In this document: one piece after another, positions 54,457 through 62,249 of the stretch | How positions within the stretch are numbered: position 1 is the stretch's first letter | Layout: the number at the start of each line of letters is the position of its first letter | Origin: Novipirellula caenicola | GTDB lineage: Bacteria > Planctomycetota > Planctomycetia > Pirellulales > Pirellulaceae | Reading direction: 5' to 3' | DNA length: 64,000 bases | Assembly (NCBI RefSeq): GCF_039545035.1 | Contig: NZ_BAABRO010000001.1 | Span: 434,001 to 498,000, forward strand | Made by a program: the position numbers and the translations under genes | The notes under the pieces: generated by a model | The model's input: the letters and a program-made list of their open reading frames with translations, nothing else | Databases searched by the model: none | What the model was told of the DNA's origin: nothing

Positions 54457-55035
54457 CCAGTAAAAAATAGGTGGCCAATGCTTTTTAACGTAGCGGACCT
54501 CGTCAAGAGTTTCGTTGTTTTAGTCGTACGATGGACTTCCTAGTCCGTCGAATACACCATTGACGGACGAGGAAGTCCACCATACCCCACTTACCGCAGG
54601 AAGCTTCGTTCAGGAACACAAACCGGCCGAAAGTCTTGACGACTTGTTGCTTTAATCCATACGCAATTCGCAACGGGTGAGCCGTGGGCCGTAAGGCACC
54701 GGGGCGTGCGTGGGACCCGGCCGCTGACGCGTCACGGCTCAATAAATCAACAAGCCGTTGATTTAGTCGTACGATGGACTTCCTAGTCCGTCGCATACAC
54801 CAACGACGGACTAGGAAGTCCATCATACACCCCTTGCCGCAGGAAACTTCGTTTGGGAACACAAACCGGCCGAAAGTCTTGACGACTTCCGCTACGGGCA
54901 AACTGTAATTTCCAACTTGGACGATGCACGAATCAGTCATTAAAACAGCATGACAGGCTGGAAGCCTATTCCACATTCTCTCCCGAATCGGAAATCCCTA
55001 TCGACACTCACATCAATCGCATCGAACGCTCGGAC
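54457..55035 (+). repeat. 579-bp composite repeat region (families A, B, C)
   Basis: In order: palindrome A copy 2 (stem 54532-54549 with 54562-54579, one mismatch), family B copy 2 (54630-54750), palindrome A copy 3 (perfect stem 54775-54792 with 54805-54822) and palindrome C (54951-54974). The segment TTACCGCAGGAAGCTTCG to AAGTCTTGACGACTT after the first A copy is repeated after the second (54830-54890), so the A unit and its right flank are tandemly duplicated around B. No gene is seen. Confidence 0.85.
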
Positions 55036-56301
55036 TTGCTCAGCCGCAGTCGCTGGGTACTGCTAACGTTGCTCGTCGTCTCGATTCTGGTCAACTACAT
55101 TGATCGCGGCGCATTATCGGTTGCGATCCCCGCGATCGAACTCGAGTTTTCGTTGACGCCGACTCAGAAGGGGCTGCTGCTATCGGTCTTCTTTTGGACG
55201 TACGCACTGCTGCAATTGCCGGCCGGATGGTTGGTCGATCGTTACGATGTGAAATGGGTCTACGCGGGCGGCTACCTGATCTGGACGATCGCCACGGCAT
55301 TGACTGGATTCGTCGGCGGGTTCGCGGCATTGCTGGCGGCGCGATTGTTGTTAGGACTTGGTGAAAGTGCCGCTTATCCCGCAATCTCGCGATTGATTGT
55401 CGAAAACTTTCCCGAACACAAACGTGGCACCGCCAACTCGCTGATTGACGCAGGTACAAAAGTCGGACCTGCGCTGAGCATCTTGGCGGGCGGATTGTTG
55501 GTCGATCAGTTCGGTTGGCGTGCGCTGTTCATCGCCCTTGGCGTCGGCAGCATCGTTTGGTTGCTGCCGTGGATACGATATGTCCCCTCGCGGCCTCGGC
55601 ATCACCACCACGAAGACGATCCGACGCCGCAAACGGATCGCCCGTCCATCATGCAAGTCGGCTTGCATCGTGCGGTTTGGGGAACCTCGCTCGGCATGTT
55701 TTCACTCGGCTACGTTTGGTACTTTTTGCTGACTTGGCTGCCGTCTTATCTGATGGACGTCCATCATTTGAATTTGAAAGAGACTGCGGTTTCGGCGGCA
55801 CTTCCCTTTCTGGCAATGGCAGCCTCTTCGGTGTTTTGGGGCTGGGCAGCCGACCGGATGATCCAGCGAGGAAGCTCGGCCACGTTCGCGCGCAAATTGA
55901 TCTCCTTAAGCGGGCTCGCAATCGCAGCGGCTCTATTGATCGCGGCGTCCAAAGCCGCATCAGCTAGCGTTTGCATCGCGCTGATCACAGGTGGATGTTG
56001 CGCCTTGGGCATGTTTACCGCTAACGTCTGGGCGATGACTCAAACGTTGGCGGGTCCTGCCGCAGGAAGCTGGACAGGCATCCAGAACTGCGTTGGCAAC
56101 ATGGGCGGTGTGGTATCGCCGTTGGTCGCAGGTTGGTCGGTCGAACAAACCGGATCGTATCAAACCGCCTTTTACGTTGCTGCGATCGTGATGGCAATCG
56201 GGATTGCTGCCTACCTGATCGTGGTCGGCCCCATCAAAGAGATCCATTGGCAATATGCCGCGTCCGCACCGACACCCCACGCCGGAGATGATCATGAGTG
56301 A
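55036..56301 (+). CDS. MFS transporter (anion:cation symporter-like)
   Basis: This 421-residue protein has twelve predicted helices and the MFS signatures NYIDRGALSVAIPAIELEF, GWLVDRYDVKWVYAGGYLIW and LGLGESAAYPAISRLIVENF of the ACS subfamily, which takes up organic anions such as sugar acids. The only usable start found in frame is TTG 55036; upstream the frame is open but runs into repeat DNA without an ATG or GTG. It is the first gene of a compact run, overlapping the M20 deacylase gene by 8 bp. Its substrate is presumably the compound those enzymes degrade. Confidence 0.88.
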   Translation: MLSRSRWVLLTLLVVSILVNYIDRGALSVAIPAIELEFSLTPTQKGLLLSVFFWTYALLQLPAGWLVDRYDVKWVYAGGYLIWTIATALTGFVGGFAALLAARLLLGLGESAAYPAISRLIVENFPEHKRGTANSLIDAGTKVGPALSILAGGLLVDQFGWRALFIALGVGSIVWLLPWIRYVPSRPRHHHHEDDPTPQTDRPSIMQVGLHRAVWGTSLGMFSLGYVWYFLLTWLPSYLMDVHHLNLKETAVSAALPFLAMAASSVFWGWAADRMIQRGSSATFARKLISLSGLAIAAALLIAASKAASASVCIALITGGCCALGMFTANVWAMTQTLAGPAAGSWTGIQNCVGNMGGVVSPLVAGWSVEQTGSYQTAFYVAAIVMAIGIAAYLIVVGPIKEIHWQYAASAPTPHAGDDHE

Positions 56302-57526
56302 AGGAAAACTGTGTGAAAACGATGTAGCCACTCACCCGGTGATCGATACGCTTGCGGATTTGGTACGGATCAACAGCGTCAATCCGAATTATGAAGCGGG
56401 CGTTCCTGAGGCAGAGATGGCCGATTTTGTCGAGCAATTCTTTGCCAAACGCGGCATTCAAACGTGGCGGCAACTCGTCTATCCCGACCGTCCCAACGTC
56501 ATTGCTCGAATTCCCGGTCGCGATCCTCAGCGGCGAATCGTCTTGGAAGCCCACATGGACACGGTATCCACCGTTGGCATGACGATCGATCCGTGGAACC
56601 CCGAAATTCGCGACGGCAAACTGTACGGCCGCGGTGCATGTGACACCAAAGGCGGAATGGCTGCGATGATGCACGCGGTCGCCAGTTTGGTGGAGGATCC
56701 GATCACTCCTGCATGCGACATCTTGTTTGCGGCCACGATTGACGAAGAGTACTCGTATCGTGGGGTTGTCGCGCTGTGCAACTCACTTTCGCCCGGTGAG
56801 GTCGACCCAAGTATTTTGAATCAAGAAACGTCACCTCGGAATCCGTGGACGGCCGAAGCGGCGATCGTCGCCGAACCCACCGAATTGAAGCCGGTGATCG
56901 CCAGCAAGGGCCTCGTTCGATGGAAGATCGAAACCCGCGGCAAGGCAGCACACTCGGCAAAGCCCCATTTGGGTGTCAATGCGATTGAGCACATGGCGCA
57001 CGTGATCACTGCGATTCAGCAAGACACGTTGCGGTTGGCGAACACGTCTCATCCGCTGCTTGGACCAGCAACGTGCAATATCGGCGTTGTTCGTGGCGGT
57101 GTGCAAATCAATTTTGTCCCCGACCGCTGCGAGATCGAGATTGACCGCCGACTGTTGCCCGGCGAAACACGCGAAACCGTCTTGGATCATTATCAGCAAC
57201 TGGTCGACTCGGTCGCTGCTGAACATCCGGGCATGGATGTGATCATGCACCCGCCGATGTTGAGCGATCGACCGCTGGAAACCGACGCTCAATCGCCTGC
57301 GGCACAAACGATGACCCGCATTCTTCGCGATATGGGTTTGGACGCGACGTTGATCGGAGTTCCCTTTTGCAGCGACGCCAGCAAGTTTGGTGCAATTGGC
57401 ATCCCTAGCATGATTTTGGGTCCCGGCAGCATCGACCAAGCCCATGCGGCGATCGAGTACATTGAGTGCAGCCAAGTCGTCCAGGCTGCGGAGATCTATC
57501 GACGATTCCTGACCGAATTCCGCTAA
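56294..57526 (+). CDS. M20-family deacylase/peptidase (ArgE/DapE-like)
   Basis: ATG 56294 is preceded by GGAG and gives 410 residues. The zinc ligands and catalytic residues of M20 metalloenzymes are visible: His/Asp in VLEAHMDTVSTVG, Asp in YGRGACDTKGGMAAMM, the Glu pair in ATIDEEYSYRGV, Glu in VAEPTELKPV and a C-terminal His in GSIDQAHAAIEYIE. The lid domain contains RWKIETRGKAAHSAKPHLGV. The family hydrolyses N-acyl amino acids, N-acetylornithine, succinyl-diaminopimelate and similar amides; the substrate here cannot be told from sequence. Its position between transporter and amidohydrolase supports a catabolic role. Confidence 0.9.
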   Translation: MSEGKLCENDVATHPVIDTLADLVRINSVNPNYEAGVPEAEMADFVEQFFAKRGIQTWRQLVYPDRPNVIARIPGRDPQRRIVLEAHMDTVSTVGMTIDPWNPEIRDGKLYGRGACDTKGGMAAMMHAVASLVEDPITPACDILFAATIDEEYSYRGVVALCNSLSPGEVDPSILNQETSPRNPWTAEAAIVAEPTELKPVIASKGLVRWKIETRGKAAHSAKPHLGVNAIEHMAHVITAIQQDTLRLANTSHPLLGPATCNIGVVRGGVQINFVPDRCEIEIDRRLLPGETRETVLDHYQQLVDSVAAEHPGMDVIMHPPMLSDRPLETDAQSPAAQTMTRILRDMGLDATLIGVPFCSDASKFGAIGIPSMILGPGSIDQAHAAIEYIECSQVVQAAEIYRRFLTEFR

Positions 57527-57533
57527 CACACCA

Positions 57534-58511
57534 ATGCAGGATACGAAATTGAAAAACGATCCATCCACGATGTTGTCTCGACGCACCTTTGTTGGTGGCG
57601 TGATGGCCACGACTGCAATCGCAGCGGCGCGTCCGACGGCGATTGCATCACCGGTCGATGTGGCCGAATCTAATGTGCCACCCAATTGGATTGACGCCCA
57701 CGTACACATTTGGTCGCCGGACACCGAGCGATACCCGATCAGTTCGCAATTTTCCGAATCGGACATGCGGCCAAAAAGTTTTACGGCTGACCAGTTGTTC
57801 GAGCATTGCCGTTCCGCAGGAGTCCAGCGTGTTGTCTTGATCCAGATGAGTTTCTATCAATACGACCATGCCTACATGTTGGACGCCATGGAAGCGAATC
57901 CAGGCGTGTTTTCCGGAGTCGCGTTGATCGACCATCGCCGCCCCGATCTTACCAAGCGGATGAAGTCGTTAGCCCAGAAAGGCATGCGAGGGTTTCGATT
58001 GCATTCCCGGGGCGACGCCAAGGATTGGGTGGACGATCCAGGCATGGATGAACTTTGGCGGACCGCCGCACACGAAGGCTTGGCCGTTTGTCCGCTGATC
58101 AATCCCGATGATATCCCCTACGTCGATGCGTTGTGCAAGAAACACCCCGACACGACCGTCGTCGTCGATCACTTTGCTCGGATCGGCATCAGCGGAAAAA
58201 TGGAACGCGATTCGCTTGACCAGCTTTGTCGCTTGGCACGTTTCCCCAACACGCACGTCAAGACGTCTGCGTTCTATGCACTCGGTAAAAAGCGGGCCCC
58301 CTACGACGATTTGATTCCAATGATCAAACAAGTGACCGAGCACTTTGGTCCCGAGCGTTTGATGTGGGCCAGCGATTGTCCGTTTCAAGTCGAAGACGGA
58401 CACACCTACGAGGCTTCGATCGCACTCATACGCGATCGCATCGACTTCCTGTCCGCATCGGACAAGCAGTGGCTACTGAAAGGAACCGCCGAAAAAGTCT
58501 TCTTCGCCTAA
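57534..58511 (+). CDS. Amidohydrolase-2 family hydrolase with Tat-like signal
   Basis: The 325-residue product has an N-terminal twin-arginine-like segment MLSRRTFVGGVMATTAIAAA. It is a TIM-barrel metal-dependent hydrolase: HxH in NWIDAHVHIWSP, a strand-end His in VVDHFARIG and the Asp in MWASDCPFQVEDGHTYE. It is closest in style to the L-fuconolactone/rhamnonolactone lactonase and 2-pyrone-4,6-dicarboxylate lactonase group. It begins 8 bp after the M20 gene. Export by Tat would put it in the periplasm, apart from the other enzymes of the operon. Confidence 0.85.
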   Translation: MQDTKLKNDPSTMLSRRTFVGGVMATTAIAAARPTAIASPVDVAESNVPPNWIDAHVHIWSPDTERYPISSQFSESDMRPKSFTADQLFEHCRSAGVQRVVLIQMSFYQYDHAYMLDAMEANPGVFSGVALIDHRRPDLTKRMKSLAQKGMRGFRLHSRGDAKDWVDDPGMDELWRTAAHEGLAVCPLINPDDIPYVDALCKKHPDTTVVVDHFARIGISGKMERDSLDQLCRLARFPNTHVKTSAFYALGKKRAPYDDLIPMIKQVTEHFGPERLMWASDCPFQVEDGHTYEASIALIRDRIDFLSASDKQWLLKGTAEKVFFA

Positions 58512-58534
58512 CCAGTCTCCCCACTCCCCTACCC

Positions 58535-59542
58535 ATGCCTACCGTAGCCACGATCACCGACGTTCGCGCTGCCGAAAAAGTCATCCGCCAACACCTTTCC
58601 CCTGCACCGCTGATTCGTTCTTACGCGTTGGAAAAGGAACTCGGGCTGCAGAAGGGTCGCCGTGTTTGGATCAAAGATTATGGATGGACGCCGGTCGGAT
58701 CGTTCAAACTGCTCGGCGCGATTCACTGGATGTCGAACCATCTGGACCAGATTGGTGATCGTCCGGTTGCCGCCCACTCGTCGGGTAATTTTGCTTCGGG
58801 TTTGGCGTTCGCTGGGATGACCTTTGGCAAGCGAGTGATCATCGTGATGCCCGAAGATGCACCGAAAATCAAGTTCGCTCGCACCCGATCGTTTGGTGCC
58901 GAGGTGCGAACGTACGACAAGTCAACCGATCATCAAACCGGCCAACGCGATCGTATGACGCGAGAAATTGCCGAGAACGAACAAGCGATCCAGGCGTCGC
59001 CGTACGATGACAACGACGTCATCTCGGGCAACGGCGTCGGCGGGCTGGAAATCGTCGACGAATTGAAGCGACAAGGACGCGAGGTTTCTCATTTTGTTTG
59101 TGCGGTCAGCGGCGGCGGGTTGATGGCCGGTCACGCGTTGGCGATCGCCGACGGGTTTGCGGATGCAAAGATCATTGGCGTGGAACCGTCCGGAGCCGAC
59201 GACTTTGCTCAATCAATGGCAGCCGGAAAACGCGTCCGAGTCGATCATCCCCACAGCATCTGTGATGGATTGCTGTCCTACGACGTGGGCCAGCACAATT
59301 GGCCTATCCTTCGCGAGCGCGTCACCGCGTCGGTGCGCGTGACCGACCCCGAAACGTGTCAAGCGATGAAGTGGATCGATACCCACCATGGGCTCCGCAG
59401 CGAACCATCCGGTGCAAGCACCATCGCCGCTTTGCTGTCAGGGAAAATCGACATCGACGGTGAAGGCGACATTGTCGTCGTGCTCAGCGGTCGCAATGTT
59501 GACCCCGAGGATTTTCAAAAGTGGATCCGTGACGTTGCCTAG
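58535..59542 (+). CDS. Threonine/serine dehydratase-like PLP enzyme
   Basis: Start ATG 58535, 23 bp after the amidohydrolase stop, gives 335 residues. The fold-type II PLP motifs are the Schiff-base Lys in GSFKLLGAIHW (about residue 52), SSGNFASGLAFAG, ISGNGVGGLEIVDELK and the phosphate-binding loop VSGGGLMAGHALA. It lacks the C-terminal ACT regulatory domain of biosynthetic IlvA, which points to a catabolic beta-eliminating enzyme for serine, threonine or a hydroxy-amino acid. It closes the operon; a deacylase feeding a hydroxy-amino acid to it would make sense, though this is inference. Confidence 0.88.
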   Translation: MPTVATITDVRAAEKVIRQHLSPAPLIRSYALEKELGLQKGRRVWIKDYGWTPVGSFKLLGAIHWMSNHLDQIGDRPVAAHSSGNFASGLAFAGMTFGKRVIIVMPEDAPKIKFARTRSFGAEVRTYDKSTDHQTGQRDRMTREIAENEQAIQASPYDDNDVISGNGVGGLEIVDELKRQGREVSHFVCAVSGGGLMAGHALAIADGFADAKIIGVEPSGADDFAQSMAAGKRVRVDHPHSICDGLLSYDVGQHNWPILRERVTASVRVTDPETCQAMKWIDTHHGLRSEPSGASTIAALLSGKIDIDGEGDIVVVLSGRNVDPEDFQKWIRDVA

Positions 59543-59640
59543 AACAGGAGGCAGAAATGATTGGATGGAAACCGATACGCCGTTTGGTGGTTAGCCGTGG
59601 CTGCGGAAACGTTGGTGTTATCGTGATTCCTGGTATTGTC

Positions 59641-59812
59641 ACCTCTCCCAAACGCAGTTTGGGAGAGGTCGAGCAGAGCCTTCAGCGATGCTCGGGTGAG
59701 GGCGACCGAGCAAGTTGAGTTCCACTGCACGCTAAGTTGCGCGGACGGCCCTCACCCGAACGAGGCCTAAAGGGCCCGTTCGACCTCTCCCAAACTTCGT
59801 TTGGGAGAGGTG
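59641..59812 (+). repeat. About 170-bp repeat D, copy 1 (left of the sulfatase)
   Basis: Both ends are perfect hairpins: CCTCTCCCAAAC-GCA-GTTTGGGAGAGG (59642-59668) and CCTCTCCCAAAC-TTC-GTTTGGGAGAGG (59784-59810). Between them lie GAGCCTTCAGCGATGCTCGG, GGCCCTCACCCGAACGAGGC and AAAGGGCCCGTTCGA. A diverged copy occurs in the same orientation at 61807-61975. From 59813 to about 60040 no gene is seen. Confidence 0.85.
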
Positions 59813-60039
59813 GCTTGCCACGGTTGCCCTGCCGTGGGCGGTGCAGGCAGATGAAACGGACGAACTCGGTGGCCTCACTTCGTCGGGGGAGAGGCAACGG
59901 AGGAATTTGCCGGAACAAACACTCGCTCTTCTAATATTGTGCAAACATTAAAATTTTGCAGTCCAGTCCTACGTCATGCGGCTCGATGCCGTCGTGCCTC
60001 CCGCGCCTCGAACCCACCACACTTAAAACGGCATGTGCG

Positions 60040-60070
60040 GTGACATGGCACGCCTACGATCGACTATACT
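60040..60070 (+). promoter_or_regulatory. Promoter candidate upstream of the small ORF and sulfatase
   Basis: GTGACA (60040-60045) and TATACT (60065-60070) are spaced by 19 bp, with a second TATAGA just after. It lies about 50 bp before the 49-codon ORF and would serve the sulfatase as well. Confidence 0.3.
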
Positions 60071-60118
60071 CTATAGAATTAATCGCCCGGTGATTTATTG
60101 GTTGGCAAGAAGCAAGAC

Positions 60119-60268
60119 ATGACTCAGTGCAATTCGATAGCACAACGACCATATTGCTGGGCAATTTTGTTCGTGCTGGTGATCGCCACCGGGTCATTGG
60201 GTGCGGCAGCCGACGATGTTGTCCAACGTGACGTGATGGTTCCGAACGACAGCAAATACAAAGGTTAG
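60119..60268 (+). CDS. 49-residue secreted peptide or truncated gene start
   Basis: The frame reads MTQCNSIAQRPYCWAILFVL, then VIATGSLGAAADD, then VVQRDVMVPNDSKYKG and stop. The first half is a convincing signal peptide, so this looks like the beginning of an exported protein whose body is missing. The stop lies 10 bp before the sulfatase start. It could be a leader peptide, a tiny secreted protein or, more likely, the 5' remnant of a gene truncated by rearrangement. No family is recognised. Confidence 0.4.
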   Translation: MTQCNSIAQRPYCWAILFVLVIATGSLGAAADDVVQRDVMVPNDSKYKG

Positions 60269-60278
60269 GTGATTATTG

Positions 60279-61715
60279 ATGAAATACTATGTTTTCTTAC
60301 TGGTTGGTTGTCTGTCATTTCCAGCGTTGATGGCTCACGCGGCCGATCGCCCCAACGTGCTGTTCATTGCGGCGGACGATCTTCGCAACGATTTGCGATG
60401 TTTGGGCAATCCGGAAGTGCTGACGCCGAACATTGATGCGTTGGCCGAGCGAGGTCGGTTGTTCACTCATGCCTATTGCCAACAAGCGTTGTGCAATCCG
60501 TCGCGTGCCTCACTGATGACGGGACGACGACCGGATACGCTTGAGATCTGGGATCTAAAGACTCACTTTCGCGACCAAATGCCTGACGTGGTGACGCTGC
60601 CAAAGCACTTCATGAACCACGGTTATTTCACGCAGAACATTGGCAAGATTTATCACAATTGGGTGCATGATCTCAAAGGTGATCCGGCGTCCTGGAGCGT
60701 GCCTGCGGTGATGCACTTTGCCACCCACCGATCGGACCAACCGATTGTCGATGGCGAGCTTCCACCGAATCTTGCCAAGGACATCAAATGCGAATGCCGA
60801 GACGTTCCCGACGACGCCTACTTTGACGGGCGTATCGCGTCGATGGCGATTGACGCACTGCGAGAACGTAAAACGAGTGACAAACCATTCTTTCTCGCGG
60901 TCGGTTTTTGGAAGCCACACGCGCCGTTCAACGCTCCGAAAAAATACTGGGATATGTATGAACGCGATGCGTTGTCGCCGCCGCCGAATCCCGAATGGCC
61001 CAAGGACGCTCCGCGGATTGCATGGCATAACAGCCAAGAAATCGTTGGAGGCAAGAATCCTCGAAAACTCTCCGCGGCCGCGGTGATGGAGATGCGGCAT
61101 GGCTACTTGGCTGCGATCAGCTACCTAGATGCTCAAGTCGGCCGCGTGCTTGACGAATTGGATGCACTAAACATGCGAGACAATACGATTGTCGTGTTCT
61201 GGTCCGATCATGGTTTCCATCTTGGCGAACAAACGCTGTGGGCCAAAACATCGAACTTCGAGCTTGATGCCGCGGTGCCGATGATTTTTTCGACGCCAAA
61301 CATGAAACAGCCGGGCGTGAAGACGGATGCAATTGCCGAACTGATCGACATCGCTCCGACGCTGACCGAGTTGGCGGGCCTTCCCAAGCTTGATGGCGCC
61401 GAAGGCGACAGCCTGGTTCCCGTTCTCGCCGATCCCACCGCCACGGTGAAACAGGCGGCTTATACCCAGCATCCGCGTCCGGCATATTTTAATGATGCAC
61501 CGGCTGTCATGGGCCGCTCGGTTCGCACCCCTCGGTATCGCTATACCGAGTGGCGTGATTGGCAAACCAACAAGGTGGTTGCAACCGAATTGTACGATCA
61601 TGACACCGATCCGCTGGAAACGGTCAACGTTGCCGCCAACCCAGACAATCAAGAAGCGATCCAAGCATGCCAGCGACTGTATCGCATCGGATTCAAACCA
61701 TCGGGCAGCGAATAA
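60279..61715 (+). CDS. Secreted sulfatase, iduronate-2-sulfatase-like
   Basis: The start is ATG 60279 (a TTG precedes it in frame), giving 478 residues with a signal peptide (YYVFLLVGCLSFPALMAHAAD). The canonical formylglycine signature is CNPSRASLMTGRRPDT, here with Pro, unlike the CGASR form at 11291-12769. Metal ligands are visible in FIAADDLRNDLRCLG and VVFWSDHGFHLGEQTLW, and FWKPHAPFNAPKKYW matches the iduronate-sulfatase group. It should hydrolyse sulfate esters of polysaccharides outside the cytoplasm. It stands alone between two copies of a 170-bp repeat, as if it formed a movable cassette. Confidence 0.94.
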   Translation: MKYYVFLLVGCLSFPALMAHAADRPNVLFIAADDLRNDLRCLGNPEVLTPNIDALAERGRLFTHAYCQQALCNPSRASLMTGRRPDTLEIWDLKTHFRDQMPDVVTLPKHFMNHGYFTQNIGKIYHNWVHDLKGDPASWSVPAVMHFATHRSDQPIVDGELPPNLAKDIKCECRDVPDDAYFDGRIASMAIDALRERKTSDKPFFLAVGFWKPHAPFNAPKKYWDMYERDALSPPPNPEWPKDAPRIAWHNSQEIVGGKNPRKLSAAAVMEMRHGYLAAISYLDAQVGRVLDELDALNMRDNTIVVFWSDHGFHLGEQTLWAKTSNFELDAAVPMIFSTPNMKQPGVKTDAIAELIDIAPTLTELAGLPKLDGAEGDSLVPVLADPTATVKQAAYTQHPRPAYFNDAPAVMGRSVRTPRYRYTEWRDWQTNKVVATELYDHDTDPLETVNVAANPDNQEAIQACQRLYRIGFKPSGSE

Positions 61716-62249
61716 ACGGGCAGGCAGGTGTTTTTGAGTTTGTCAGCCTGAACGACTAAAACCTTGGGCTTGTTGTGATTTTTATTTGCGATGCTTTTTT
61801 TCTGTCACCTCTCCCGAACGCAGTTTGGGCGAGGTCCCGTAGAGCCTTCAGCGATGCTCGGGTGAGGGCGTCCGAGCAAGTCCAGTTCCACTCCATGCTA
61901 AGTTGCGCGGTCGGCCCTCACCCGAACGAGGCCTAAAGGGCCCGTTCGACCTCTCCCAGCTTCGCCGGGAGAGGTGACTCACGTTGGGGCAGAGGTCCAG
62001 CGTAGTCTTCAGCGCCGCTCGGGAGAGGTGACTCAAGCAAGCCACTCGCCGACGCGAACGCCGGTGATCTGGAGAATAATTCGCAAAGAGTGGAAGCCGA
62101 CGGACTCATCACAGAAAATTCGGCGTGCGGATTTCTGCATTTTAACTCAATCCATAGACTTAGATTTCTGCCCTGCGACGCGGTGATATCGGTTATGATA
62201 CGGCTTCCCACCTGCCTCTCGCCGCTACATCCCACCCCAGCGACCGACC
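61716..62249. other. 534-bp gap carrying repeat D, no gene seen
   Basis: After the sulfatase the gap holds repeat D copy 2 (61807-61975) and a partial echo of it (CTTCAGCGCCGCTCGGGAGAGG, about 62003-62030). The remainder, up to the cytochrome gene at 62250, shows no protein-like ORF. Confidence 0.45.
61807..61975 (+). repeat. About 170-bp repeat D, copy 2 (right of the sulfatase)
   Basis: It matches 59641-59812 block by block: GAGCCTTCAGCGATGCTCGG, GCTAAGTTGCGCGG, GGCCCTCACCCGAACGAGGC and AAAGGGCCCGTTCGA. The end hairpins have decayed (CCTCTCCCAGC-TTC-GCCGGGAGAGG at the right). Same orientation as copy 1. Confidence 0.85.
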
